A DNA stretch of 64,000 nt from Tritrichomonas musculus (lineage: Eukaryota; Parabasalia; Tritrichomonadida; Tritrichomonadidae): NCBI GenBank assembly GCA_039105265.1, contig JAPFFF010000012.1:1364001-1428000 (forward strand), in the 5' to 3' direction. Numbering within the stretch: the first letter of the stretch is position 1; each line of letters begins with the position of its first letter. Under the pieces are notes generated by a model. That model was not told where the DNA came from. It saw only the letters and a list, made by a program, of their open reading frames with translations, and searched no databases. A program made the translations under genes and the position numbers. Shown piece after piece: positions 27,769-38,400 of the stretch.

Positions 27769-28434
27769 TTAAGCTTTCTTTTCATATTTGAAAGGAGTAA
27801 GCCTTTTAATAATTTTGGCTGGATTTCCAGCAACGACACAATCGGATGGGACGTCTTTATTCACAATTGCACCAGATGCAACAACAACATTATCACCAAG
27901 AGTTACGCCAGGGCAAATAACAGCATTTCCACCGATCCAGCAATTATTTCCGATTTTAATAGGAAGTCCATACTCAGCACCTGATATACGGCTTAGGGTA
28001 TCAGTTGGATGTGTAGCTGTGTAAACGCCAGAGTTAGGGCCAAAAAGACAATTGTCACCAATTGTAATTGTGTTTACATCTAATAATGTGCAACCATAAT
28101 TCATATAGCAATTATCACCAAATGTTGTATTGCATCCATAGTCAAAATAAACTGGTGGCTCAATATAAAGATTGAGGCAGCTTTTATGAAGTATTTTATC
28201 TAGTATTTCTTTTCGATATTTAAGATCCTTGATAGATGTTCTGAAATTGTACTCTTCCATTAATACGCGGCAGTCTTCACGAAGCTGGCATAGTTCAGGG
28301 TCCATTGAATGATACATATCCCCTGCAAGCATTTTGTCCCATTCTCTACGAGGATCTTTTTCATCCCATGGCTTGAGCGTGAATGTTCTTAAGAAGTTCT
28401 TAGATTTTGGGTTTTTAAGTAAATTGCTTAACAT
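27769..28434 (-). CDS. maa: Maltose/galactoside O-acetyltransferase-like hexapeptide enzyme
   Basis: This 221-residue enzyme of the NodL/LacA/Maa family transfers acetyl groups from acetyl-CoA to sugars. After the N-terminal Mac domain (residues ~27-85, LAGDMYHSMDPELCQLRE) comes a left-handed beta-helix of hexapeptide repeats (FGDNCYMNYGCTLLDV, IGDNCLFGPNSG, IGNNCWIGGNAVICPGVTLG). The catalytic His lies in YTATHP, and the family ending NPAKIIKRL is present. Length is slightly above the bacterial norm (~185-200) because of an N-terminal extension of ~25 residues. Such enzymes are typically bacterial, so this is a candidate lateral transfer. It neighbours the amylase pseudogene, both relevant to maltose. 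Confidence 0.92.
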   Translation of the reverse strand: MLSNLLKNPKSKNFLRTFTLKPWDEKDPRREWDKMLAGDMYHSMDPELCQLREDCRVLMEEYNFRTSIKDLKYRKEILDKILHKSCLNLYIEPPVYFDYGCNTTFGDNCYMNYGCTLLDVNTITIGDNCLFGPNSGVYTATHPTDTLSRISGAEYGLPIKIGNNCWIGGNAVICPGVTLGDNVVVASGAIVNKDVPSDCVVAGNPAKIIKRLTPFKYEKKA

Positions 28435-28441
28435 TTAGTGA
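28435..28441 (-). promoter_or_regulatory. Initiator-like element (TCACTAA) of the acetyltransferase gene
   Basis: Read on the minus strand, TCACTAA lies immediately before the ATG, with the A of TCA 5 nt upstream of it. It fits the core TCAYW of the trichomonad Inr, and its closeness to the start fits the short leaders of the group. This is moderate support only. Confidence 0.4.
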
Positions 28442-28822
28442 AATGTTATCATGATATGAAAATGTTTTAATATTTAATTCAATATTGAAGTGTATTAAAA
28501 AATGTGGATGTATCTAGTGAATTAAATGCTACCACAATCTAATTTGATATCACTTAACATTTTATTTTTGGCAGTGTTTTATAACCAGTTTATTGAAGTA
28601 ATATTAAAAAGTCCTAAAAGTGTTAGTCATTTTATCATTGTCGATAATTGTGTAAATGACTTTTTGAATTGATTGATTCAACTTTTTTAGATTAAACTTT
28701 TCAATTGAAATGGATGAAAATAATACTATCAAAAATATTATAAATAACTATTTATTATTGACCCAAACGTAATTAATATGTTAAATGATTGGATAATAAT
28801 TGATTAATTAATAAAAGAATAA
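28442..28822. other. Intergenic, weak hairpin only
   Basis: There is no gene. A short inverted similarity (AGTCATTTTA near 28625 and TGTAAATGACT near 28651) could form a stem-loop between the acetyltransferase leader and the 3' end of the amylase pseudogene. Confidence 0.4.
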
Positions 28823-30226
28823 TTAAACATTTAATAATGCTTGATTATTAACTTCATTCACTGCATCTTCATTTAATGGACTTGGTTTTTTCTTATATTT
28901 GATGATTAAAACGGCTGAAATAGCGATAACTGCTATTATTAAAGCCCCACTAGCACAACTAGTTGCAACTATTATTATCTTTGTTTTTTTATTTCTTTTA
29001 TTTTCTGGAACAAATGGATCTGGTGGAAGAGGTGCCGAGTTTGTTTGTAGTTCCAAAATTAAAGCTTCTCGTGATTTCAAAATGAAAGATTCATTTAAAT
29101 AAAAAATTTCATCATTCATAATATTTTTAAATTTAATTCCATTTTGGAGGACTTCCTGATATTGATCAAGTTGAACATTATGATCATAATTGTTGCCGTT
29201 TAAAAATACAAGGAGAGCCTGATTTCCGTATTTCCTTTGATAAGCATAAACACCAGACATCGGATAAAAGTGTATCATTGATCCTTTTGAAATAATATCA
29301 TTGCCTTTTCTATAATTCAAATTTTTTTTAATATAATTAAAAGACACTGCTCGAATTGGATCTTTCTTTCTTCCTTCCTCTGTGAAATAGTTTATTGAAT
29401 CATTAGGCCAACCGCCTGGAAAATATTTTCTGACATAGCCATCTGATATGCTTTTTTCGCCAGACATCACCACTTCAGTGGCGTAGTAAAGCTGAGGGAT
29501 TCCGGGAATCGTCAAAATTAATGTCATTTCTTGTTTATATGCAAGAAGATCAGATGGTTCTTGCTTAAAGAAACGATCCGTATCATGATTTTCAACGAAT
29601 CTTACCAAATTGCTAACATTACTATATAAAAAGTCGTAGCTCATGCGATCATGAAGGTTGTACATTTGTCCATCTTTGAAAAAAGTGTCATGACTAATTT
29701 CCATCACTGATTTCAAATATATATTTCTTTGATTATATTTGCTTCCCATTTGCCAAAAAGAAACTGCTGCCGGATTAGAACGAAATATTTCTCCAACAAT
29801 GTTAAAATCTGGGTATTGTTCGGTAATTTCTTTTGCCCAGTTTGCCATGAACTCAGCAAATGCGTATGGATAAGCATCTTGCCTAATCCCGTCTATATCT
29901 GCATATTCAATCCAAAACAATGATGTTTGAATCAAATAGCGTGTAACGAAGGGATTTCGTTGATTTTAATCAGACATTGATCTAACAAACCATCCTTTTG
30001 TTAAAATATCGGTATCATATTGAGATGAATAAGGAGAAAATGCTGTTGTCAGATCATATTGTGTTTGAATAAAATTGTCAAAAAAATTAAAGAAATCTTT
30101 GCTCGGTGGATCAAACTTCCATGGATGTTCACTACTTATATGATTAAATACAAAGTCCTGAATCATTTTGATTCCGTGTGAATGGCACTCTTCAACAAGC
30201 TTTTGGTAGTCCTCATTTGTTTGACC
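28823..30226 (-). pseudogene. Membrane-anchored alpha-amylase (GH13), truncated with an in-frame stop
   Basis: The homology begins abruptly at 30226 with NEDYQKLVEECHSHGIK then MIQDFVFNHISSEHPW, conserved GH13 region I. Next are DGIRQDAYPY (nucleophile Asp), VGEIF (acid/base Glu) and FVENHDTDR (third Asp), then a C-terminal beta domain. After it are a ~23-residue membrane helix (IIIVATSCASGALIIAVIAI and following) and a short polar tail. A TAA at 29966-29968 replaces the Leu codon of the usual DLNQRNP motif. The N-terminal ~120 residues, including any signal peptide, are absent, and a stop directly precedes the homology. An intact version would be a surface starch-degrading enzyme. The single internal stop suggests recent loss. 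Confidence 0.88.
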
Positions 30227-30359
30227 TTATTTCCTTAAAGGAAAGGAAAAATATTTGATAGAATAAACAACCAAATATTAATTCAATTATTATTTTGATT
30301 TTCTAATTGTTTGTGCAAAATAGAATAAAAATTAAAAAATAATTAAAAATATAGACGGG

Positions 30360-30415
<56 letters not shown>
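30360..30415. repeat. Poly-A homopolymer, 56 nt
   Basis: There are 56 consecutive A residues, preceded by GACGGG and followed by GCAAC and the left arm of the 30420 inverted repeat. It may mark a slippage hot spot or assembly uncertainty in length. No retrocopy on the same strand accompanies it. Confidence 0.85.
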
Positions 30416-30416
<1 letters not shown>

Positions 30417-30419
30417 CAA

Positions 30420-31732
30420 CAATTGAAAAAGGGAGGCCAACGAAATTGAATGAATTTAAGATTTTCTATTATTTTCCATTTATCTCATTAAAATAAGTAC
30501 ATTTACAAATAATAACTATTTATTTAATATTTGTATTAAATATTGTTAATAATATTTTGTTTTATTTTGGTCAATGCATCAATATCCATAATATCCGATC
30601 TGCTAAAAAGAGATATATCCTGAATTAAATATGAGTTTCAATTACTTGGTATATAAATATGCAATATTTAAGCAATCGTTTTTTAAATAATTTTGTTTTT
30701 CGTTGAGATACCTTTGATACAAAAAATTTTGTAAGAGCATTTTAAAAAGAAAATATCTAAAAATTGGCACATCCTTTTATAAATTAATTCTTTATTTATA
30801 TTAATTTAATAAAAATAGAACTAATAAAATAATTAATATTTAAATCCTAACTCAAATTATTGAGAAATATGTATTTTATTTCAATAATGGCAAAATAAAG
30901 CCGATCTAAAAAACAAAAATGGCCTTGATTCTTTCAAAAAAAGATTTATTTTGTAAATAAATTCTATATATGCAACATACATGATTTAAATATATTGATT
31001 TCTAAAAGTAACGTTGAAATAATTACATTATGGAGAGATTCATATCATTAGTTCCATCAAATTAAAATATTTCATTCCATAATTAGAGGTGAAATATTAT
31101 ATACTTATAGTATATTTATAATTAAAAATCAAAATCATGATTCGTTTGACTGTTATCATATTGCGATTTATATAGCTTTACATTTAAATTAAAATCGCAA
31201 ACAAATTACAATAATTGATTATATATATCAATTATACTCCATTAATGCTTTAAACATATTTGATTCTTCCCGTCTTATGATTATTTCAACCAATTAAGAA
31301 AATTTTAATTTATTTGTTTTTTGCTTTTTAAAACACAAAAAATTGTTTTATTATAAACATTCAGATCTTATTCCGTAAAAAAGTTATTTAATTTAAGATG
31401 ATTTACTATGTTAATAAAAAAAATCCAATGATTTTTATTCTTAATATAACTGTTTATTTTATGAATGAATATATAAAAATATTTTTTGATTTTAAATTTA
31501 TAATATTTGAATATTATTGAGAAATAAGAAAAATATTATTTTTATTTTTCATTCAAATTAATTCAATTTTTTAAAAATAAAAATATCTAATTATTTAAAA
31601 TAAAATAAAAGTAATCATGAGATGCATTAGTAATTAATTTTAATATATATATTAATATTAGAATATATAATTTCCAATATAACTGTACTTTGAGTTAGAT
31701 GTGAAAGCTTTCGTTGGCCTCCCTTTCAATTG
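30420..31732. mobile_element. Putative non-coding DNA element with 24-bp terminal inverted repeats
   Basis: The left arm 30420-30445 reads CAATTGAAAAAGGGAGGCC then AACGAAA. The right arm 31709-31732 is its inverse, TTTCGTTGGCC then TCCCTTTCAATTG, differing by two extra A in the left arm. Such a GC-containing match is unlikely by chance in this AT-rich DNA. The interior (~1.26 kb) is AT-rich with no frame. Target-site duplications are not clear, so this may be a decayed or non-autonomous transposon. Confidence 0.5.
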
Positions 31733-31925
31733 AATTCATTTTTTTGAATGTAAATAAGAACAAATATGTTATCAAAATGTTTATTGATATAACTGACAAG
31801 AATATGGTTACTTTTTTTGCAAAAAGTTTTTTTTTTTTTTTTTTTCATTCCTGTAAAATGAAGCTGTATTTAATTGAAATTAATTATTGTTCATTATATA
31901 ATGATACCAAAATGAAAATGCTATA

Positions 31926-32239
31926 AGGTGCTTTCAATTGGCCCATACCATTTCAATAAACCCGTAGCACTAAATTTTATTTTTATTATTTTTCATACAA
32001 TTTAATTATTTTATTTAATATTTGATGATATATTATATATAAATTATTATTTTACATTATATTTTTTGTTAAATATTATTAGTTTTATTTTTTTGATTTG
32101 GAGATATTTGTAAAATAGTGTAAAATAAAATATTTCTGATCATATTTGGTTTTCTTTTTTAATAAAAAAACAATTAAATTATGCTAAATTGACCTTGCTC
32201 AGGGTCTACTGAAATGCTCTGGGTCTATTGAAAGCACGT
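31926..32239. mobile_element. MITE-like element with ~45-nt imperfect inverted repeats
   Basis: The left end (AGGTGCTTTCAATTGGCCC, then ATACCATTTCAATAAACCC) and the right end (TGCTCAGGGTCTACTG, then AAATGCTCTGGGTCTATTG and AAAGCACGT) are imperfect inverse copies over about 45 nt. TA dinucleotides flank both ends (31924-31925, 32240-32241), compatible with Tc1/mariner insertion. In such AT-rich DNA the TA evidence is weak. The interior is AT-rich and non-coding. Confidence 0.6.
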
Positions 32240-32334
32240 TAAAATGTTATGATAAATGTTTGTTTTCTAAGTTTTGAATCATAAATTGGCAATATTTTGA
32301 TAATAACGAATGTTCTAATTCCTTAATTGGAGTG

Positions 32335-32361
32335 AATAATAATAATAATAATAATAATAAA
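32335..32361. repeat. AAT/ATA trinucleotide microsatellite
   Basis: This is an uninterrupted run of about nine AAT units in the upstream region of the Vps26 gene. It is a simple repeat with no inferred role. Confidence 0.9.
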
Positions 32362-32727
32362 ATCCATCAATGTTAAGAGTATTTTCGTTGTATATTATTT
32401 CAAAAGCTTTAGCTATGTTTTGAGGTTTCCAAAATTATGAATATGAAATTGATTAATATTAAATAAAAAGAATTCATAAGTGTTTTATGCTAAAACTGTA
32501 AGTATTATATTTATCTTCAAGTAATTATTCCCACTATATTCAATAGAGATTATTGGTATACTGCTTTTTATTTTAGGTTTTGTTTACCGATTTGAATAAT
32601 TGGTATGGGGAATAATGAATTTTAAAGATTTGTTGTTAAACGCTGTTTTTTAAATAATTATTGGAAAAAGTGAATTTTTTTAATTTATAAATTTTTCAAA
32701 GCACATTATTTTCAAATACACATTAGC

Positions 32728-33810
32728 ATGAGCAAAAATAACGATCCTCTTAAATTTATCTTAAATTTTGAATCTCCTGATGATCCAAGGCCTGGATATT
32801 ACATTCAATGTGGTCTTGCTTATAATCTGAAACTCATTATTGAATCTGTCAAATCACCTACTTTTTCTCATAGAGGAATTGAATACGAATTTTGTACAGA
32901 AATCTGCAATTTTGATGGTACAGTCGTCAAGTACAATGTAACTAGTAGGCATCTTGCGGATTCTGCTGTAATTAACAATTCAGTAAGCTATGATCTCCCG
33001 CAAGTAAAAACCATGGCAAATGGGCAAACATATCACGGAGCACTTTTTGCGGTTAGGCATATGATCAGAGTATGGGTTAAAAAATTTTTCGGAATGGAAA
33101 CCTTAGAAAGAGAAATATTAGCATTCAAAAAAGTTCAATATCCAAAAAGGGTCGAGCCTTATAATTGGGCAATGATCATTGGTGATACATTTCGTATTAA
33201 CATCTTAATGCAACGTCGTAAATTTGATCTTGATGATGTTATACTGGGTGAATTGCATTTCATTATTGCTAATATGAAAATTAGGATGGTTCGTATTCAA
33301 CTTGTTGCTCAAGAAACTCTCGAATTTAATGGGGTCTCTAAGAAATTTAAGAACGTTATCGATTATTGGGAGCTTGCTGTAGGAAATCCAGTTAAAGGTG
33401 AAATGATACCATTTAGAATTTTCCTCAAGCCGGTTTACATTTGGCCATCGACCTCTAATGTTGAATTAGGTTATTCTTCCACACATTTTGTCCACTTTAC
33501 TGTTATTGCTGAAAGTGGTTCAAAATATTTCAAAGCACTCCAAGTGAGGTTTACTAAAATGGATCGTCTCCCATTCTTTTTTGAAGGCGAAGATGATGCA
33601 CTTTTATCTCAATTCCAAAAAGATTCCCCTACAAATTCGTCAGCACCAAAGTCCAAAAAGCTATTTTCAAATGAAAAGAGTGACGATCAAGAAGAAGGTG
33701 AAGGTGGAAATGAAAATGATGGTGGTAATGAAAATGGTGATGCTGATGATAATGATGATGATGAAATTGACGATGATGATAATGATGACGATGAAGATGA
33801 TGAAATGTAA
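32728..33810 (+). CDS. VPS26: Retromer subunit Vps26
   Basis: This 360-residue arrestin-fold protein is a subunit of retromer, which recycles cargo from endosomes. The C-terminal half carries the family hallmark: ILGELHFIIANMKIRMVRIQ, then LVAQETL and a WELAVGNPVKGEMIPFRIFL segment. These align with the DCIIGKIYF and GAPVKGESIPIRLFL segments of Vps26A/B. The N-terminal arrestin domain (residues ~1-150) is more divergent. Residues ~305-360 are an acidic Asp/Glu/Asn tail beyond the family core, typical of low-complexity extensions in trichomonads. Vps26A/B type fits better than Vps26C because of the PVKGE-IP motif. Confidence 0.88.
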   Translation: MSKNNDPLKFILNFESPDDPRPGYYIQCGLAYNLKLIIESVKSPTFSHRGIEYEFCTEICNFDGTVVKYNVTSRHLADSAVINNSVSYDLPQVKTMANGQTYHGALFAVRHMIRVWVKKFFGMETLEREILAFKKVQYPKRVEPYNWAMIIGDTFRINILMQRRKFDLDDVILGELHFIIANMKIRMVRIQLVAQETLEFNGVSKKFKNVIDYWELAVGNPVKGEMIPFRIFLKPVYIWPSTSNVELGYSSTHFVHFTVIAESGSKYFKALQVRFTKMDRLPFFFEGEDDALLSQFQKDSPTNSSAPKSKKLFSNEKSDDQEEGEGGNENDGGNENGDADDNDDDEIDDDDNDDDEDDEM

Positions 33811-34378
33811 GAAGAATTGAAATTTTTGATTTCATTACAAAATGAATTTTATTGCAAAAAATATTTGATTTATTAAAGAAGGTCAATTTGCGTATCAGCG
33901 GTTTCTATTTATTTATTTTAAATGGGGGTTTTCTTTCTTTCGGAATTTAATTAAATTATTTAGAGCTAATATTCTTTTATCCTATTAACAAGATTTATGA
34001 TTTCATATGATTGATGTCGACGTGATTAAAAAAAAAATTGTTGTTCATTTAAATAAGAAAAACATATTTAAAAATAACTTTAATATGACAAATTGAATAT
34101 AGTTTTTTCAATTATCAATTGAAATTTTATAATTATCGTTTTCTGTTTTTTTTAAAGAATGAAATTTTAAATAATTGCCGCTTTGATTACAATAGAGAAG
34201 AAAAAAAACTAAAATTGAATAAGTATTTTGGAAAAAATGGAAGATGAAACTTTTTAAATAAAATATAAGTTTAAATGGATATCTCGAATAAAAAAGAAAA
34301 GAAAAGAATATTTTATATGTGTAATAACATAATTTCATATCCTTATTATTTTTATAAAATATGTTAATAATATTCTAA
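33811..34378. other. Intergenic, no feature recognised
   Basis: This is convergent AT-rich spacer. A 76-codon minus-strand frame at 34108-34338 is rich in Phe/Tyr/Lys, as expected from random AT-rich sequence, and I do not accept it. Confidence 0.5.
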
Positions 34379-34978
34379 TTATTTAGGTTCCTGATTTTGT
34401 ATCTCCTCAGTTTCTTCTTCTTCTATTTGTGGTTCCTCCGTAGCTTTTATTTCTTCTTGATTTTGCGGTTCTAAAGTTTTTACCTCTTCTTGGTTTTGCG
34501 ATTGTAAGGGTTTTCCCTCTTCTTGGTTTGGCGTTTCTGTTGTATTAATTTCATCTGTAAATGGTATTTCTGTCACTCTTTCCTCAGGATCTGGAGATTC
34601 GATCTTTCTGTCATCTTCATTAAGAGTAATAATTCCATTTTGTTCATTATTATCTAATACATTTGGTATTCCCTGATTTGTGATAAGCTCCATTTCTCTT
34701 TCTTGTTTATTAACATCAGTATAATTTTTCATAAGCTTAAGCTTTTTACATAAATAAACTAAAGCTATGATTAAAATTATTACAATAAAGGCGCATGAAA
34801 CAATGACTGGGACAAAAGGGAATTTTTTCTTTGCTGGTTGTGTGGGATATGTTGAATTATCATCATTTACATAAATTTTAAAATTAGAATGTTTTTGTAA
34901 TGCATCATTGATTAATGTATTGTAATTATCAGGTGTAGATAAAGAAGAACATATAAAGAAACAAAGTGTTATCAGCAT
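34379..34978 (-). CDS. Small single-pass membrane protein with acidic Gln/Glu repeat tail
   Basis: This is a 199-residue protein. An N-terminal hydrophobic segment (MLITLCFFICSSLS) is a likely signal peptide. A short ectodomain of ~35 residues follows, then a membrane helix at about 52-74 (FVPVIVSCAFIVIILIIALV) with positive residues after it. The cytoplasmic tail has repeated QNQEE-type units (~residues 145-190). It is probably a type I membrane protein; ligand and role are unknown. Trichomonads carry many such short surface or receptor-like proteins. Confidence 0.7.
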   Translation of the reverse strand: MLITLCFFICSSLSTPDNYNTLINDALQKHSNFKIYVNDDNSTYPTQPAKKKFPFVPVIVSCAFIVIILIIALVYLCKKLKLMKNYTDVNKQEREMELITNQGIPNVLDNNEQNGIITLNEDDRKIESPDPEERVTEIPFTDEINTTETPNQEEGKPLQSQNQEEVKTLEPQNQEEIKATEEPQIEEEETEEIQNQEPK

Positions 34979-35442
34979 TTGTCGAAAATAAAAAAAAAAA
35001 AAGAAGTGAAGGATAAACTTTTTGTGAAAAGTAATTTACGGTGAAGTGAATAGTCCTTTACCAAAATAAAAAAAAGGTCAAATATAAATACCTTTTTTAA
35101 TCGTTAATATTTATTATATTTTCTCATTTTTATGGAAATTTGAATGAATGACTTAACCGTAAAGGACATTTTTCTGTCGTAAAGAACTTTTTCATGATAC
35201 TTTAAATAATTTTTAGAAAATATTCAATCAAATCAAAATTTCTTAGAAAATATTAGATATATCATATTAATTAACTTAATACATATAATACTAATCGCAA
35301 AATAAAATTATTAAAATTTTTAATATATTTAATTATCATATATTTTTAATATATAATTCAATATCTTGTGAGATATTCAAGATTTTATTAAAATATATAA
35401 ATTAAATCAATAAGATTTCAGAAAATTTTCTGAATTTTATAA
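34979..35442. other. Intergenic divergent region with small inverted repeats
   Basis: There is no gene. GTCCTTTAC near 35053 and GTAAAGGAC near 35158 are inverse, as are TTTACGGT near 35037 and ACCGTAAA near 35155, so the pair could form a stem of about 10 bp plus 8 bp around 100 nt. It may be regulatory for the two divergent genes or a small decayed element. Confidence 0.4.
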
Positions 35443-38400
35443 ATGCAAAACCTTCTAGATGATTGCATTAAAACAATTATTCAGCTTGTTAGTATAAGGA
35501 GAGATACATCAAGATTTTCTAAGATACCTCAAGAAAGCAAAGAAATTTCTTTTTTAAATCAGATTCCAATTTTTGATAAATCGCAATTTAACCAGTTTTC
35601 TAATGATATTAAAGAAAGGCCAAAAATGGTTTCGACGATAAGAAAAATTAATTATCAATTTGATAAATCAATCATAAATTATTATATCGAATCAAAAGAT
35701 CCTCCATCAGAAATTTCTCTAGTTATTATTTTTTACCAAGTAATTGCTCGTATGTTTACAGAACCTTTAACATCAGACGACTATATTTTAATTATGAAAG
35801 TACTTGAAAAGCCTGCATTTATCAACAATTCAATTAATTCTGACTTTATAAATTATTCATTTTATCTTCTTGTTGAAACAGCGCACCAAACAAAGCATTT
35901 TAAATGGACAAAAGAAATTATCATTAAAACTGCAAAGTTTTTTCAAGCAAACATGACTCTTAAACCCAATTTTTACGCATTATTAATTCAATTTTTAACG
36001 ATTGTTTTTAAGCTTGAACCAGAAGACAAAGAAGGATTAATAAAAATGATTTTTGGAATAATTTATGGATTGTTTAATAATTCTAAATCAAAGCTTCTTG
36101 CCCAAAAAGATTTTACTTCACTTCTTGATATAATAAATTCATATTTAAACAATTTGAACTATGATGCTGTTCTTCTCCTTGCAACTATATCTAAGTATGA
36201 TAATTCAAAAGTACTTCAAAGTTACACTAGGCAACTTCCGATTCTTTTTGTAACAAAGATCCAAGAAAAGTCCATTCAAGATGATATGAAAATATCAATT
36301 CGAGACACAAAGCAAATTCACAATTATCCTTCTGTTTATCAATCACGAGTTCCACGTTTTGATTTTAAGTTTATTCCAACAACAGATAGCAAAAGAATAA
36401 CAAATGTCCCTTATTCACTGTTACCAATTCATGCCAAAAAAATTGTTTCATTAATTTCATCTGGATCGAAAGAAATAACATCTCTTTTCATAGATTTTTT
36501 TAGAAAAGCAAATTCTGATTTGATTAAACCATTTTTCACAAAATTAAACGATGAACTTTGCAGATGTTTTCAATCATCTGATGGTTATACAATTTTAGTT
36601 CCTTATTTATTTCTTCTCGATTCTATTGGTTTAAAAGTTCAGAGTGGTATTATAAATGAAGATAAAATTTCCGAAAACATGATGAGATTTTTAAGAGAGC
36701 CTATTATAAATCGTAGAACAATGTCAGATACAGTTACAAATCGCCAAAAAAGTCAAAAGATAGATATACAAAAGTTTGATTACAATATCCTTTTTGATCC
36801 GTCAAAAACTGTTTTTGGCCCTTTCATGCTTGATCAAACTTTGAATGTTTTTCGAGCCAAATTTGTAGATATTGTTTTCACAAAATGTAAAAACTTGATT
36901 TTACCTCTTTTGAAAAGTGCAGATGGTTATCCATTTTTAATGGCTGAAATTGTCGGCCGTTATTATTGCTACTCAGAAATTTTAATTCCTTATTTATGTA
37001 GTGATGATCAAATGATGAATGAATGTTTCAAATATGTTTCTAAGCATGCAATGATTCTCCAAACGATAGGCTCGCAAAAAGGTCCACGTGATATTATATT
37101 CATATTTATGGGCGAATTTTTAAGAAACAAAGCTTCATTTGAAAAATGTCTAAAGTCGACTGTCTATTTGGACTCATTTTACCACTTTATGTATGATCAA
37201 CGATATACAAAGAGTGTTCTAACACTTATTTATCAAGCAATGTTAGTTGTTAAGACTCCCAATATTGTTGAGAATACAGCCATTTATCTATTCAAATCTT
37301 CGAAAAATGAAAATCTTTCAAATTGGATATTTCAGACTGTTTCTGCAGCAGTTTGTCACAATACGATTCTCATTCCTGTTTTTAAATCATTTATTTCGCC
37401 TGTTATAGCAAATCTGAAAAAAGATCCAACATCAAAGTTATCATTTGATATAGCAATTCAAATTGTTGCTCAATATGCGAATCAAAAAGATCATTTTATA
37501 CTGAAATCTGATGATTTTCAAGTTCTTGCCTCTTCAATTAATTTTGCATCATACACATTGTTGTTTAATTTGATAATGGGAACACATAGTATCTCAATTG
37601 AAGCGCTTTTCACCATCAAAAAACCTGCCTTTCTTCCGCTTCTTCTGATTGCTCATTCAAACAACAATTTTTTCCAAAATAAAGACAACAGCGGACTTAT
37701 AACAGCACTTACTGATTTGAGTAGATTAGCCACCTACTCAGAATACAATGCACGAGCACTTCATGATGGTGATATTGATTATATATTATTAAATCATCTT
37801 CACAATAATCCATTACCAGAAGCAACCGCAAATCCAATACAATACAAAGGATTTGAATTCACCTTGCAATTATCAAAGGAAGAGCGCAAAATGTTAGTCT
37901 ATCCGTTAATTAAATTAATAACATCAAAAAAGAGCGATGAGAAAGTAGCTCATTTAATGATGAAAACAATCATTGAAGCGCATGACACTGAAATATTATC
38001 AATATTAAGCTACAACATAAACGAAAACCGCCGAGTTCCTTCACCGAACTTTCCTATCAGCACGATACCTCACTTTTGTGAAGCTACTGGTTTTAACGGT
38101 TCACAATTCAATGGAATATTAACTTTTGTTTTCTGGTTGAAAATGGATCCTATGTTTCTCCAGCGTCCAACAGCAGAAATCAATCTTTTTTCAGTCAGCG
38201 ATGCGAACAATTCACACAACTACTCAATTGTCATCATCGGTGGCAGTTTGTATGCCAGTTTCAACGAGTCCAAAGTTCGCACCTTAGTTTGCATCAGTCC
38301 CAGATTAGACTACAACAAGTGGAGCCATTTTGTCATTGAATTTACAAATACAGATGAAGATGGACGAATCTATTTTAAGACGTACCAAAACTACGATCGT

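Larger units (their letters stand above)
30227..32727. other. 2.5-kb gene-free region with homopolymer and inverted-repeat elements
   Basis: I see no coding gene. A 70-codon frame at 31714-31926 is a chance frame. The region carries a 56-A run, a 24-bp inverted repeat pair 1.3 kb apart, a 314-nt MITE-like element and an AAT microsatellite, each listed separately. It directly follows the broken 5' end of the amylase gene. Confidence 0.6.

Noticed and set aside
30360-30415. Poly-A run as the tail of a retrocopy
   Set aside because: No plus-strand coding copy precedes it. The nearby amylase remnant is on the minus strand with the run beyond its 5' side, so it is not a tail.
34108-34338. 76-codon minus-strand frame in the spacer after Vps26
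   Set aside because: Phe/Tyr/Lys-rich product typical of chance frames in AT-rich DNA.
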